Under the pieces are notes generated by a model. The model was not told the origin of the DNA and searched no databases. It saw only the letters and a list, made by a program, of their open reading frames with translations. This document shows, piece after piece, positions 25,601 to 34,256 of a stretch of DNA of 64,000 bases. Position numbers and translations under genes: made by a program. How positions within the stretch are numbered: the first letter of the stretch is position 1; each line of letters begins with the position of its first letter. This DNA comes from Paenibacillus sp. YN15 (GTDB taxonomy: Bacteria > Bacillota > Bacilli > Paenibacillales > NBRC-103111), in assembly GCF_003285005.1 (NCBI RefSeq), contig NZ_QMFA01000001.1, forward strand, positions 499,713 to 563,712, read 5' to 3'.

Positions 25601-28470
25601 TTATGGTAGACAATACAGCGCCTGTGATTCATATCGGGATCGAACCGGATGCGGTTGTTTCGGGAACTCTTGTGATTGACCCTGTAATTACCGATAACGA
25701 CAATACCAAAATTAATCCGGACATTGTAACACTGGACGGTACTCCTATCAGTATCCCCTATTCCATACCCACAAGAGAGCTTGTGTCAGGCATCCATACG
25801 CTATACGTATCCGCTCTGGATATGGCCGATAATGAGGCGGAGAAGACCATTACCTTTAAGACGGATACGAAGGATCCTGCCGGTGTAAAGGTCCAAACCG
25901 GCGAGGTTTCACAGTACCGGGCCAAGCTTTCCGCCACTGTGGAAGAGCTCAACGGCGACAGCGCCAAGGTGGAGTTCTTGAAGGGGCGCATTCTGACGGT
26001 AGAAAACGGGGACATTGCCATGTCGGGAGGCGTTGGCAAGGGAAATATTGAGGTTGTCAAAGGAGACGCAACAACAACCGTTATTTCGCCGGAGGGCGAT
26101 CTGCCTTATCAATTGTTCCAGGTCAAGGTCGGCAATCTGAACGAGGATGACCGGGTTTCTGCCAACTGGAACGGGGCAGCGAGCTATGCCGACAACTCCC
26201 GCGCACTTTCCATGTATGTGCTTAATCTTGCGACCAACAGGTGGGAGCTGTTGGGCCGTGCGGATGAGAACGGGAGTATTGTCGCATCGTTTGCCGCAAA
26301 GGATCGCGTGGAAAACGGGAACGCTGTGCTGCTGGTGCAATGCCGGGCGGATGACAACCCCAGCCTCCAGACTCAGGAGGCAAAGGCCGCGGCGGTGAGT
26401 ACCCAAGCCTCCGGGTGGGATGGCACCGGACGTCCGGACAGCTACGACTTCTCCTTCGCCTGGATAACCGATACCCAGTATTATACGGAGAGCTGGCCGC
26501 ATCATTATCTGCAGCAGAACCAGTGGATTGTGGACAATGCGAAGGAGTGGGATATCCGCTATACCATCCATACGGGAGACGTGGTGGATGAATGGGATAT
26601 GGATTATCAATGGCAGGCTGCGGACAAGGCGATGAAAATTTTTGAAGACAACGGAATGCGTTACGGCGTGCTGGGCGGAAACCATGATGTGGGCTCCGGT
26701 CTAGAATACTATGACAACTACTGGAAATATTTCGGCGCAAAGCGGTTTGAAAATGAGGCGATTTACGGTGGCACCTACAAGAATAATTTGGGCCATTATG
26801 ATCTACTGACAGAGGATGGGCAGGATTTTATTATCCTGTACATGAGCTGGGATATCTATACGGACGAAATCAATTGGATGAACCAGGTGCTGCAGAAGTA
26901 CAAGGACAGAAAAGCCATCATCGCCACCCACCGGTATACCAATTCCCAGTATACGTCCAGCAATCCCGACGGATTGCTTGATTATCAAGGATATGTGCTG
27001 CGGGAGCAGGTGGTTGCCAAGAATCCCAATGTGTTTGCGGTGCTTAACGGACATTATCACGGTGCCTCGATTCAGATCGATGCCTTCGATGACAACAACG
27101 ATGGAACCAAAGAGCGGCTGGTTTATCAAATCTGCACCGACTATCAGTCGGATGTGGAGGGCGGCTCGCAGTATATCAAGTTCCTGTACTTCGATTTGAA
27201 GAACAATAAGGTATACATGAATTCCTACTCGCCTTACCGGGAAGACTTTAACTATTATGATGAGCCCAAGGTGAAGGAATTTACGGCAGGGCTGCAAAAG
27301 ACGGATTATGATATCTATGAGCTGGATGTAAACTTCGATATAGCGGCCAAAAGTCTGAGCACCAACCGGTTCAGCGCCAGCGTTTATACCCAGGATTCCA
27401 TCGGAAGCGCAGATACTGTCGCCGGGAAGGCGGAGTTGTACTGGAATGGTTTGAATGCGGGCGCTCCTTATAGCTGGTATGCAAGGGTGACCAACAACAA
27501 GGGCGGCGTCGCCGAAACGCCGATTCAAGTGTTCCGTACCGCCGAGGAAACAAGCGGGGAGGAGTCCGGTCCGAGTCCAAGCCCCGCTCCTGTCGAACCC
27601 GGCAAAACTACTGATCCGGCAGCAACGCCGCCGATTGTAAATACCGTTCCCATCAGCATCAACGGCAAAGCGGTGCAGGCGAAGCAAAATGCCGACGGAA
27701 GCATTACCTTGAGTGAATCCGAGATTGCCAATGCAGACGGGAGCGGAATAGTTCTGGCTTTGCCTGCGGAGCTGAAATCCGGGCAAAACGGGAATGCCCT
27801 GGTAACGGTGCTGAAGAAAGACGGCAGAGAGATTGTGGTTCCCTTCAGTATTTACGGTGACAATGCCATAAAGAGCTTGATCCGGTCACCGGGGGATTAC
27901 AGCGTCCGCTACAACTTGAAGACCTTTGGCGATATAACGGACCATTGGGCTGAGAAGGATATTGCGTTTGTCACGGCGCGTGAAATCTTCCAGGGTGTAG
28001 GAGACAAGGAGTTTGCGCCTGATGTAACTATGACCAGAGCGATGTTTGTCGCAGCTCTTGCCAGATTGGACGGCGCCGATCTATCCGGCTATACCGGCTC
28101 GCGGTTCGGGGATGTTGCGGATGGTCAGTGGTACTTGGGGGCTGTTGAATGGGCGACTGAACATAATATTGTAAATGGAGTAAGTGAAACTCAATTTTCA
28201 CCGGAGGCGCCTGTTACCCGGGAGCAGATGGCTGTTATGCTGCACAACTTTATAAAGGCGAAAGGCCAGGCGCTGAAGGATAAAGCGGAGGCCGGACCGT
28301 TCCAGGATTCCGGCACGGTCAGCCCGTGGGCCGCAGATTCGGTGACGGCGCTCCGGCAGGCGGGAGTGATTGACGGTAAGCCGGGCAATATATTCGATCC
28401 GCAAGGCATGTCTACCCGGGCCGAGGTATCCTCCATATTTGCACGTTTTATCACCGGGGTGGTTCAATAA
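22615..28470 (+). CDS. Giant S-layer-anchored metallophosphoesterase with lamin-tail domains
   Basis: The 1951-residue exported protein starts with a signal peptide (about residues 1-32). Two lamin-tail-type domains follow (about 147-290 and 455-600), each with a TEIVP/TEAVP, a YVEVYNNSD/YAEVYNNSD and an LPAGKTIILW/LEPGKTLVLW motif. Then come Ig-like segments to about residue 1230. A calcineurin-type phosphoesterase domain spans about 1277-1500: D1286 (ITDTQ), D1322 (GDVVDE), N1356-H1357-D1358 (GGNHD), H1439 (THRY) and H1480/H1482 (GHYH). A fibronectin-like module, a Pro/Ser linker and three SLH domains (from 1770) end it, so it should sit on the S-layer or secondary wall polymer. The first metal motif is DTQ rather than DxH, as I recall for YvnB-type relatives. 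Its place between pstS and pstC suggests release of phosphate from external esters for Pst uptake. Confidence 0.9.
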   Translation: MFAFKKKVLALLLSVLMISSYVPPLQMVASADILPPLPQENSSIVTNDLSATIAGQDEADKDITVTLAIYGAAAASVTLSVYQQPDLYEEKAMADNGSGVFSATLKRTDIWTDSLGWQVKVKYEDGGEASTPYTETKIKSAVGSQDSSPLLITEIVPTATAGYHYTYVEVYNNSDKDIDLRDYTVYNTYPSGKNGVEWSFDGKNNPWNTGYHPAESIMLPAGKTIILWPTTYNSPAHTVADFNNFYGTNVAAKDIVKVNHGGIHTTEQRSFRIGKSLDSIIATSVSNDGNVQDNPDKNVNTRYSNQYTYRLNGKTGYKFTKTGAPSPGHVDSWQIPDSPYHLDEPGTINPITNEDLIFKAEYGIDDDVAISARVTGSAAAGTSIKADLYYKQAGSDFKRLEMAKASNDPDAPYTVTIDRQLLWTSSFSWYIEAYDGINRVKSAEKTSTVELDYSNLPPLIFTEAVPVYKSGHQLTYAEVYNNSDSPINMGYYNLYYQYLDSTTAPKTWIISTPEVNLEPGKTLVLWLSNNGTTSVADFNAAYGTNLELNKDIVRIDYSGFHASNWRRLSIGTSLDTAFTHAEFNENNVADTASGSGRSVQYTFPRDPAKPGKSLKVSNQTGQTPGRVEDWQVPPADKRVHFQGYLGYTDNGSSPVISEENVPEKVNEGEEYFASFNVSDSIGLVGMTIGYRFDNETSFKTVYEKTQRVKGKYFARIPATEILKHNEITFYVEGYNLFRKTRTEKTYTVTINRLNKGGLRLNVVKDQFISGVKTITANNAGGKNDLTKILVDGNEVPVNPVLENGAYLSLDTAGQNNYFKNAVTAPYGGNDRELVSYLGRWTNLSSRAILIDNKYFQAEENGDYTVKLTVWAGGQGTPFEDIYKPDVNREDFTVMNVKLVLANGEEFTAARAVQDYRYSGDSFYLDVNNPAFSKVYSVGDSKNGKMAPSLDLYFTIPKEKLTAVGYALDSTTLADGVHTITAVSGETPKANPVNAEVMVDNTAPVIHIGIEPDAVVSGTLVIDPVITDNDNTKINPDIVTLDGTPISIPYSIPTRELVSGIHTLYVSALDMADNEAEKTITFKTDTKDPAGVKVQTGEVSQYRAKLSATVEELNGDSAKVEFLKGRILTVENGDIAMSGGVGKGNIEVVKGDATTTVISPEGDLPYQLFQVKVGNLNEDDRVSANWNGAASYADNSRALSMYVLNLATNRWELLGRADENGSIVASFAAKDRVENGNAVLLVQCRADDNPSLQTQEAKAAAVSTQASGWDGTGRPDSYDFSFAWITDTQYYTESWPHHYLQQNQWIVDNAKEWDIRYTIHTGDVVDEWDMDYQWQAADKAMKIFEDNGMRYGVLGGNHDVGSGLEYYDNYWKYFGAKRFENEAIYGGTYKNNLGHYDLLTEDGQDFIILYMSWDIYTDEINWMNQVLQKYKDRKAIIATHRYTNSQYTSSNPDGLLDYQGYVLREQVVAKNPNVFAVLNGHYHGASIQIDAFDDNNDGTKERLVYQICTDYQSDVEGGSQYIKFLYFDLKNNKVYMNSYSPYREDFNYYDEPKVKEFTAGLQKTDYDIYELDVNFDIAAKSLSTNRFSASVYTQDSIGSADTVAGKAELYWNGLNAGAPYSWYARVTNNKGGVAETPIQVFRTAEETSGEESGPSPSPAPVEPGKTTDPAATPPIVNTVPISINGKAVQAKQNADGSITLSESEIANADGSGIVLALPAELKSGQNGNALVTVLKKDGREIVVPFSIYGDNAIKSLIRSPGDYSVRYNLKTFGDITDHWAEKDIAFVTAREIFQGVGDKEFAPDVTMTRAMFVAALARLDGADLSGYTGSRFGDVADGQWYLGAVEWATEHNIVNGVSETQFSPEAPVTREQMAVMLHNFIKAKGQALKDKAEAGPFQDSGTVSPWAADSVTALRQAGVIDGKPGNIFDPQGMSTRAEVSSIFARFITGVVQ

Positions 28471-28506
28471 ATTGCTGCACTGGAACCTCATATAAATAAC
28501 GGAAGA

Positions 28507-28537
28507 CGGCTGACGGTATGACCCGTCAGCCGTTTTT
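28507..28537 (+). terminator. Terminator after the surface phosphoesterase gene
   Basis: CGGCTGACGG (28507-28516) pairs perfectly with CCGTCAGCCG (28523-28532) around a six-base loop, followed by TTTTT. It separates the phosphoesterase transcript from the pstCAB-phoU promoter. Confidence 0.9.
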
Positions 28538-28563
28538 CGACATATATCCTCCGTGTCGAAATG

Positions 28564-28617
28564 TTTACACGGCGTTTACAATTCATTAATGATTCCATAA
28601 CAGTGGTGAATTAGAAT
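28564..28617 (+). promoter_or_regulatory. PhoP-box promoter of pstC
   Basis: Four hexamers in perfect 11-bp register: TTTACA (28564-28569), TTTACA (28575-28580), TTAATG (28586-28591) and ATAACA (28597-28602). A TAGAAT -10 element lies nine bases further on (28612-28617). This gives pstCAB-phoU its own phosphate-starvation promoter, independent of pstS. Confidence 0.88.
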
Positions 28618-28658
28618 GAAGCGAGTAGAGGCGTTATGTATGAAGGAGGGTTTTTAAA

Positions 28659-29594
28659 TTGTCAATCGCAGCGGAGGAAATTCCGGCTACGGATGCCCGT
28701 GGGAAAGGCCCCGTATCACGTTGGACCAGGATGCAGCTTGGCGAAGACGCTGTTATGAAATGGGTTTTTATCCTGAGCGCAATCGTTGTGTCCGTTATTA
28801 TTTTCACCTTGATTTTGTTTGTAGGCTACCAAGGGACACAGACCTTCCGGGAGGTGTCTTTCAGCTCCTTTTTCTTCTCCTTGGACTGGACCCCCAGCGA
28901 AGGCAGATTCGGAGCATTTCCGTTTTTCTTCAGCACCATGGTGCTGACTCTGCTGTCCGTGCTGCTGTCCTTGCCCATTGCCCTGGGCGGCGCCGTATTT
29001 ATGGCCAAGATTGCCCCCCAGTGGATGCGGGAAATTCTACGTCCGGTGACGGATTTGTTCGTGGGAATCCCCTCTGTTGTGTACGGCTTTATCGGCATGA
29101 CCGTGATTGTGCCGTTTTTGCATAAACTATTTCCGAGCACGGTTGGTTACGGCATTCTGCCCGCGGCGATTATTCTGGCGGTCATGATTATGCCCACTAT
29201 TTTGTCCATATCCGAGGACGCTATCCGCTCCTTGCCTATCCGGCTGGAGGAGGCCTCTCTGGCCCTGGGGGCCACCCGCTGGCAGACCATCTGGAAGGTG
29301 CTGCTGCCTGCCTCCCGTCCCGGCGTCATTACTGCCGTTATTCTGGGCATGGGACGGGCTATCGGCGAAACCATGGCGGTGTTCATGGTCATCGGGAACT
29401 CTCCGCAGATGCCCAAGTCCCTTCTGGATTCCACAACGGTTCTGACCACCGCTATCGTCAAAGACATGCCCTCCACCTTTTACGGGACGGCCTGGAACAA
29501 TGCGCTGTACCTGATGGCGCTGATGCTGCTTTTAATCTCCCTTGCGCTGATCATCGGCATCCGCGTTCTGGCCAAAAGGAGTGAAGTGAAATGA
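28659..29594 (+). CDS. pstC: Phosphate ABC transporter permease PstC
   Basis: The 311-residue membrane protein has six predicted helices and the permease coupling motif EASLALGATRWQTIWKVLLP near residue 206, with the preceding FVGIPSVVYGFIG loop typical of PstC. The TTG at 28659 is taken as start because AAGGAGGG ends eight bases before it and no ATG fits before the first helix. The stop overlaps the pstA start (ATGA), so translation is coupled. Confidence 0.95.
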   Translation: MSIAAEEIPATDARGKGPVSRWTRMQLGEDAVMKWVFILSAIVVSVIIFTLILFVGYQGTQTFREVSFSSFFFSLDWTPSEGRFGAFPFFFSTMVLTLLSVLLSLPIALGGAVFMAKIAPQWMREILRPVTDLFVGIPSVVYGFIGMTVIVPFLHKLFPSTVGYGILPAAIILAVMIMPTILSISEDAIRSLPIRLEEASLALGATRWQTIWKVLLPASRPGVITAVILGMGRAIGETMAVFMVIGNSPQMPKSLLDSTTVLTTAIVKDMPSTFYGTAWNNALYLMALMLLLISLALIIGIRVLAKRSEVK

Positions 29595-30478
29595 TGAACA
29601 CCACCCCATCCAAGGTTGCAGAGCGCAATAAATTATTCGACAAAGCGGCAACGGTTACGCTGTGGGGAATCGGCTTTCTGATTATTGTGATTCTCGGTTG
29701 GTTCCTGTATAAGATTCTCGGTCCCGGCCTGAAGCATCTGACCCCCAGCTTTATTTTCGGCAAACCCAGCGAGGTGAGAGCAGGCGGAGGCGTCGGCCCC
29801 ATGTTGTTCAACTCCTTTTACATCCTGTTTCTGTCCATGGCCGTATCCCTGCCCATCGGCTTCGGAGCGGGGATTTATCTGGCCATCTATGCCAAGAACA
29901 ACCGCTTTACCAACCTGATCCGTATTTCCGTAGAGGCGTTGTCCTCCGTTCCGTCCATTGTCTTCGGTCTGTTCGGCTATCTGGTCTTCGTGAACTGGAT
30001 GGGGATGAAGTTCTCCATTATCGCCGGCTCCCTGAGCCTGGCCCTGCTGAATCTGCCGGTTCTGGTGCGGAATACCGAGGAAGCGCTGCGCGCAGTGCCC
30101 GATTCGTACTGGGAGGCCTCCCTGGCGCTGGGCTCCACCCGCTGGCAGGCCATCCGCAAGGTAATGCTGCCCGCGGCGCTGCCCGCTTTGATCACCGGCA
30201 TTACGCTGGTATCCGGACGGGCTTTAGGCGAGTCGGCTATTCTGATCTACACCTCCGGCGTGTCCGTGTCCAGGCACTTCCCGGATTTCAGCTTGTCCGC
30301 CATGGGGGAGACCCTGTCGGTCCATCTCTGGTACGTGCAAGCCTCGTCCCTGGTCCCGGACGCCAAGCAAATTGCCCAGGGCAGCGGCGCCCTGCTGGTA
30401 CTGGTGGTTCTGCTGTTCAACCTGCTGATCGCCGTCCCCAGCCGGATGCTGTCCAAAAAATTCAACGGAGGGAAGTAA
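29591..30478 (+). CDS. pstA: Phosphate ABC transporter permease PstA
   Basis: The 295-residue protein has an N-terminal helix and five further hydrophobic segments, the SVPSIVFGLFGYLVF stretch and the coupling motif WEASLALGSTRWQAIRKVML near residue 177. It pairs with PstC to form the phosphate channel. The ATG overlaps the pstC stop by four bases. The pstB ATG follows after six bases behind GGAGGGAAG. Confidence 0.95.
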   Translation: MMNTTPSKVAERNKLFDKAATVTLWGIGFLIIVILGWFLYKILGPGLKHLTPSFIFGKPSEVRAGGGVGPMLFNSFYILFLSMAVSLPIGFGAGIYLAIYAKNNRFTNLIRISVEALSSVPSIVFGLFGYLVFVNWMGMKFSIIAGSLSLALLNLPVLVRNTEEALRAVPDSYWEASLALGSTRWQAIRKVMLPAALPALITGITLVSGRALGESAILIYTSGVSVSRHFPDFSLSAMGETLSVHLWYVQASSLVPDAKQIAQGSGALLVLVVLLFNLLIAVPSRMLSKKFNGGK

Positions 30479-30484
30479 CCGTCC

Positions 30485-31240
30485 ATGGAGCCTAAAATAT
30501 CGGTCCGCAATCTGAATCTGTACTACGGCGAGAATCACGCCCTTCACGACATTAATCTGGATATCAAGAAAAATACCATCCACGCCCTGATCGGCCCTTC
30601 CGGCTGCGGCAAATCCACCTTTCTCCGGACCCTGAACCGGATGAACGACCTGATTGACAATGTGCGGATTACCGGGGATGTCAATGTGGAAGGTGTCAAC
30701 ATCAACAGCGCCGGCACCGATGTGGTCAGCCTGCGCAAGAAGGTGGGCATGGTCTTCCAGCGCCCCAACCCGTTTCCCATGAGCATCTATGACAATATCG
30801 CCTACGGTCCGCGTGTGCATGGCATTAAGAAGAAGAGCATCCTGGACGGCATTGTGGAAAAAAGCCTGAAGCAGGCGGTTCTGTGGGATGAGGTGCATGA
30901 CCGTCTGGGCAAGTCCGCTTTGGGGCTGTCCGGCGGACAGCAGCAGCGTCTGTGCATCGCCCGGCTTCTGGCCGTGGAGCCCGATGTGCTCCTGATGGAT
31001 GAGCCGACCTCGGCTCTGGACCCCATCTCCACCCTGAAGGTGGAGGAGCTGTCCCAATCCCTGAAGGAATGGTATACGATTATCATCGTGACCCACAACA
31101 TGCAGCAGGCGGCGCGGATTTCCGATTTCACTTCGTTTTTTCTGAATGGCTACATGGTCGAAACGGACAATACGGACACGATTTTCACCACGCCCCGGGA
31201 TCAGCGTACCGAGGATTACATCACAGGCCGTTTCGGTTAA
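30485..31240 (+). CDS. pstB: Phosphate ABC transporter ATPase PstB
   Basis: The 251-residue ATPase has Walker [10 protein letters not shown] near residue 37, the Q-loop in [19 protein letters not shown] (PstB-specific), signature LSGGQQQR and Walker [13 protein letters not shown]. It powers phosphate import through PstCA. The gene is the third in the pstCAB-phoU unit, with a good GGAGG site at the end of pstA. Confidence 0.97.
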   Translation: MEPKISVRNLNLYYGENHALHDINLDIKKNTIHALIGPSGCGKSTFLRTLNRMNDLIDNVRITGDVNVEGVNINSAGTDVVSLRKKVGMVFQRPNPFPMSIYDNIAYGPRVHGIKKKSILDGIVEKSLKQAVLWDEVHDRLGKSALGLSGGQQQRLCIARLLAVEPDVLLMDEPTSALDPISTLKVEELSQSLKEWYTIIIVTHNMQQAARISDFTSFFLNGYMVETDNTDTIFTTPRDQRTEDYITGRFG

Positions 31241-31270
31241 AACTATTGATCATAAAAGGGGGTGCCCAGG

Positions 31271-31930
31271 GTGGATACCAGAACGAATTACCATCAATCC
31301 TTGAAGGATATGCAGAATCTCCTGATGCATATGGGAGCAACCGTGGAGAGACAAATTTTCAGAGCGGTGGATTCCCTGAAAAATTTGGATGCTGCGCTGG
31401 CTCAGAGCATTATTGATGAGGATGATGCGCTGGATCAAATGATGCTGGATGTGGAGGACCGCTGCCTGCGCCTGGTTGCGCTGCAGCAGCCCATGGCCGG
31501 AGACCTGCGGATCATTACCATGGCTGGCAAGCTGGCGGTGGATCTGGAGCGGATTGCCGATCATGCGGTGGACATCGCCAAAATTACCCGGCGTCTGGCA
31601 GGGGAAGAGCTGCTTAAGCCCATTGTGGATTTGCCCCGGATGGCCGACCTGTGCATCAAGATGCTGCAGGAGAGCCTGCTGGCGTACACCGAGGGCAATG
31701 TGAACCGGGCTGCCTACATGGCGGAACTGGACGACGAGGTGGACAGAATCTACAGCACCGTGCTGAACGAAGTGATGCCCATGATGAGCAATGACGTGGC
31801 CCGCAACAGGCAGCTGATGCAGCTGATGATGGCCGCCCACTATCTGGAGCGGGTGGCGGATCATGCCACCAATATTGGCGAAGGCGTCATCTTCATGGTG
31901 ACCGGCAAGCGGAAGGACCTGAACAAATAG
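31271..31930 (+). CDS. phoU: Phosphate signalling regulator PhoU
   Basis: The 219-residue helical protein is built from two PhoU repeats, each with the metal-binding type motif: ERIADHAVDIAKI near residue 95 and ERVADHATNIGEGVIFMV near residue 198. PhoU links Pst activity to the PhoR kinase. The GTG at 31271 is chosen because AAAGGGG lies nine bases ahead; a GTG at 31262 is too close to that site. A hairpin with a T-run follows at about 31952-32010. Confidence 0.94.
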   Translation: MDTRTNYHQSLKDMQNLLMHMGATVERQIFRAVDSLKNLDAALAQSIIDEDDALDQMMLDVEDRCLRLVALQQPMAGDLRIITMAGKLAVDLERIADHAVDIAKITRRLAGEELLKPIVDLPRMADLCIKMLQESLLAYTEGNVNRAAYMAELDDEVDRIYSTVLNEVMPMMSNDVARNRQLMQLMMAAHYLERVADHATNIGEGVIFMVTGKRKDLNK

Positions 31931-31950
31931 CAATATTTACATGAATTTGA

Positions 31951-32010
31951 CCTTTTCCTAATCCATTCGACATTTTTCGATGTTACGATGGAGGGGAAAA
32001 GGTTTTTTTA
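31951..32010 (+). terminator. Probable terminator after phoU
   Basis: ACCTTTTCC (from 31951) can pair with GGAAAAGG (about 31996-32003), followed by seven T residues. The loop is long, with a smaller imperfect hairpin inside. It ends the pst operon before the EAL-GGDEF gene. Confidence 0.55.
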
Positions 32011-32031
32011 CATAAGCGGGGGACGGATGGA

Positions 32032-34239
32032 ATGATGGAGCTGGAGAAACTTCGGGAATGGTCTGATGAACTATTCAGACAAGACAGCAAAAAGCTTGCG
32101 GGCCTGATCTATGTGGATGTTGTGGAATATGCGGGGCTTGTGCGGATTCTGGGCCCGGAGAAATGCGGCCGGATGATTAAGGAAGCGGGAGAGGCGCTTC
32201 GCGGGCTTCAGGGGGAGTGGCCGGAAATCCGCCAGTTCCGCCGGATGGGGGATGATTGGCTGATTTTTGCCGAATTGGAGGAGCAGGAGCCCGCTTCCGC
32301 CGGGTACCGGCTCAAACGGCTGGCGGAGGATGTGAACGCCCGGCTGACCGCCATGTTTGACGCCGGGCAAAATCAACGGGGCTATCCGCTGTACACAGGC
32401 TGCTCCCTGATCGCTCCCGGCGAGCTGCAGAGCGGGGAAGCCCGTCTGGTCTCCGCTCTGAAGCGGGCCATGCGGAACATGCATACGCCGCTTCCCGCTC
32501 CTTTTGACCGGGAGAAGGATGAGGCCTTCCGCATGATCCTGGCCACACGCAACATCCGCTCCGTGTACCAGCCCATTGTTTCGCTGCAGGATGCCGCCGT
32601 CTTGGGCTATGAAGCCTTGACCCGCGGGCCGCAGGAGAGCCTGTTCTCCTCCCCGTTGGAGCTTTTTGGCTTCGCCGAAGCCCGCGGCGAGCTCTATGCC
32701 TTGGACCGGCTGGCCCGGGAAAAAGCTATCGAGGGCTGCAGCGGACTGGGCAAGGATCAGCGGGTGTTCATCAACATCCCCGCCCAGGTGATCCATGACC
32801 CGCAATTCGCTCCCGGGGCCACATTGGAGATTCTCCGCCGCCGCGGCATCCAGCCCCGCAATGTGGTGCTGGAGCTGACGGAGCGCAGCTCCATTGAGGA
32901 TTTTGCCACAGCGAAGCTGCTGCTCCAGCATTACCGGAATCAGGGGTACCAGATTGCCATCGACGACGCCGGGGCAGGCTACTCCTCCCTGCAGGCCATC
33001 GCCGAGCTGAAGCCGGATTTTATCAAGGTGGACCGGTCGCTGATCGAGAATATCCATCTGGACAAAATGAAGGAAACCCTGCTGGAAATCTTCGTTTCCT
33101 TCGCGCGGAAGATGAGCATCCGGATCATTGCCGAGGGGATTGAGTGCTGGGAGGAGCTGCAAAAGCTGCGTCAGCTGGGAGTCCATTACGGGCAAGGGTA
33201 TCTTTTGGGTTATCCCCGGCCGGGGCAGGCGGGGCTGCCGGAGGAGATTGTGTCCAAGGTGAGGCGGATCAGCTATCTCCAGGGGATGGACCGGGTGATG
33301 CAGATCGGGGCTTTGGCCTCGCCGGCAAGCAGCTACGAATGCGACACGCCCATCTCCGTTATCGCCGATTATTTCAACCGCAATGAGCATGTGCCGGGAA
33401 CGGTGATCCTGGACAGGGGCAAGCCCGTTGGGCTGGTGATGCGGGAACGGCTTTTTCAGCAGCTGGCGGGACGGTATGGGGTCTCGCTGTACTGGAGCAG
33501 GCCCATCAGCCAGCTGATGGACCGGGCGGCCTTGATTGTGGATGAAATGCTGCCCGTTGAATCCGCCTCCCAGATGGCCATGGCCCGGGAGCTGAAGCGT
33601 CTGTACGATCTGGTGATCATCACTACGGGGGAGAAGCTCCTGGGGGTGGCGTCCATCCGCTCGATTCTGGAGAGCATCACCAACGAGCGTATGGAAAACG
33701 CCCGGGTGGCCAATCCGCTGACCGGCCTTCCCGGCAATATCCAGATCAGCCGGGAGCTGAACCGGCGGATTCTCGACGGCGTGAAGTTTGTGGTGGTGTA
33801 CGCGGATTTGGACCATTTCAAGTGGTACAATGACCGCTTCGGCTTTCAAAAAGGGGACGAGATGATCCAGTTGACGGCGGATGTGCTGCAGCAATCCGTT
33901 TCCGCCTGCGGCCATCCGCGGGATTTTGTCGGGCATATCGGCGGGGATGACTTTATTGTTATGTCGCAAACCCGGGAGCCGGAGCAGCTGTGCGAGGAGA
34001 TTATCCGCCGCTTCAGGCTGGGGGTGGAGATGCTCACGGAGGATCTGGGGGAATGGGGGACGGTAACGGACCGGAACAACCGCCCTGTGGACGGAGGCGG
34101 CTTGCATCTGTCCTTGTCGCTCCTGATCTGTGAATTCAGGGAACGGATTACCCTGGACTACATTTCCGAGACGGCCGCCGCCTTGAAGAAAAAGGCCAAG
34201 TCCACAGCAGGCAGCCTTTACGTGAAGGCCTATCTGTAG
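32032..34239 (+). CDS. Cyclic-di-GMP protein: EAL phosphodiesterase, CBS pair and GGDDF domain
   Basis: The 735-residue cytoplasmic protein has an N-terminal domain that resembles a degenerate nucleotide cyclase fold (residues 1-155), an EAL domain (about 170-405), a CBS pair (about 420-550) and a C-terminal GGDEF-type domain (about 565-735). The EAL active-site set looks intact: E194 in YEALTR, N in VFINI, LELTE, DDAGAGYSS, IKVD, EGIE and QGYLLG. The cyclase loop is G637-G638-D639-D640-F641 (GGDDF instead of GGDEF), a conservative change that might keep activity. It therefore probably degrades and possibly makes c-di-GMP, with CBS domains sensing a nucleotide. GGGGGAC precedes the ATG. It follows phoU after a terminator, so Pho control is not shown. 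Confidence 0.9.
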   Translation: MMELEKLREWSDELFRQDSKKLAGLIYVDVVEYAGLVRILGPEKCGRMIKEAGEALRGLQGEWPEIRQFRRMGDDWLIFAELEEQEPASAGYRLKRLAEDVNARLTAMFDAGQNQRGYPLYTGCSLIAPGELQSGEARLVSALKRAMRNMHTPLPAPFDREKDEAFRMILATRNIRSVYQPIVSLQDAAVLGYEALTRGPQESLFSSPLELFGFAEARGELYALDRLAREKAIEGCSGLGKDQRVFINIPAQVIHDPQFAPGATLEILRRRGIQPRNVVLELTERSSIEDFATAKLLLQHYRNQGYQIAIDDAGAGYSSLQAIAELKPDFIKVDRSLIENIHLDKMKETLLEIFVSFARKMSIRIIAEGIECWEELQKLRQLGVHYGQGYLLGYPRPGQAGLPEEIVSKVRRISYLQGMDRVMQIGALASPASSYECDTPISVIADYFNRNEHVPGTVILDRGKPVGLVMRERLFQQLAGRYGVSLYWSRPISQLMDRAALIVDEMLPVESASQMAMARELKRLYDLVIITTGEKLLGVASIRSILESITNERMENARVANPLTGLPGNIQISRELNRRILDGVKFVVVYADLDHFKWYNDRFGFQKGDEMIQLTADVLQQSVSACGHPRDFVGHIGGDDFIVMSQTREPEQLCEEIIRRFRLGVEMLTEDLGEWGTVTDRNNRPVDGGGLHLSLSLLICEFRERITLDYISETAAALKKKAKSTAGSLYVKAYL

Positions 34240-34256
34240 CCCTGGCGTCAGCATCG

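Noticed and set aside
22615-28470. Dead enzyme because the first metal motif is DTQ instead of DxH
   Set aside because: The other metal ligands (D1322, N1356, H1357, H1439, H1480, H1482) are all present and DTQ occurs in related exported phosphoesterases as far as I recall, so loss of activity is not supported.
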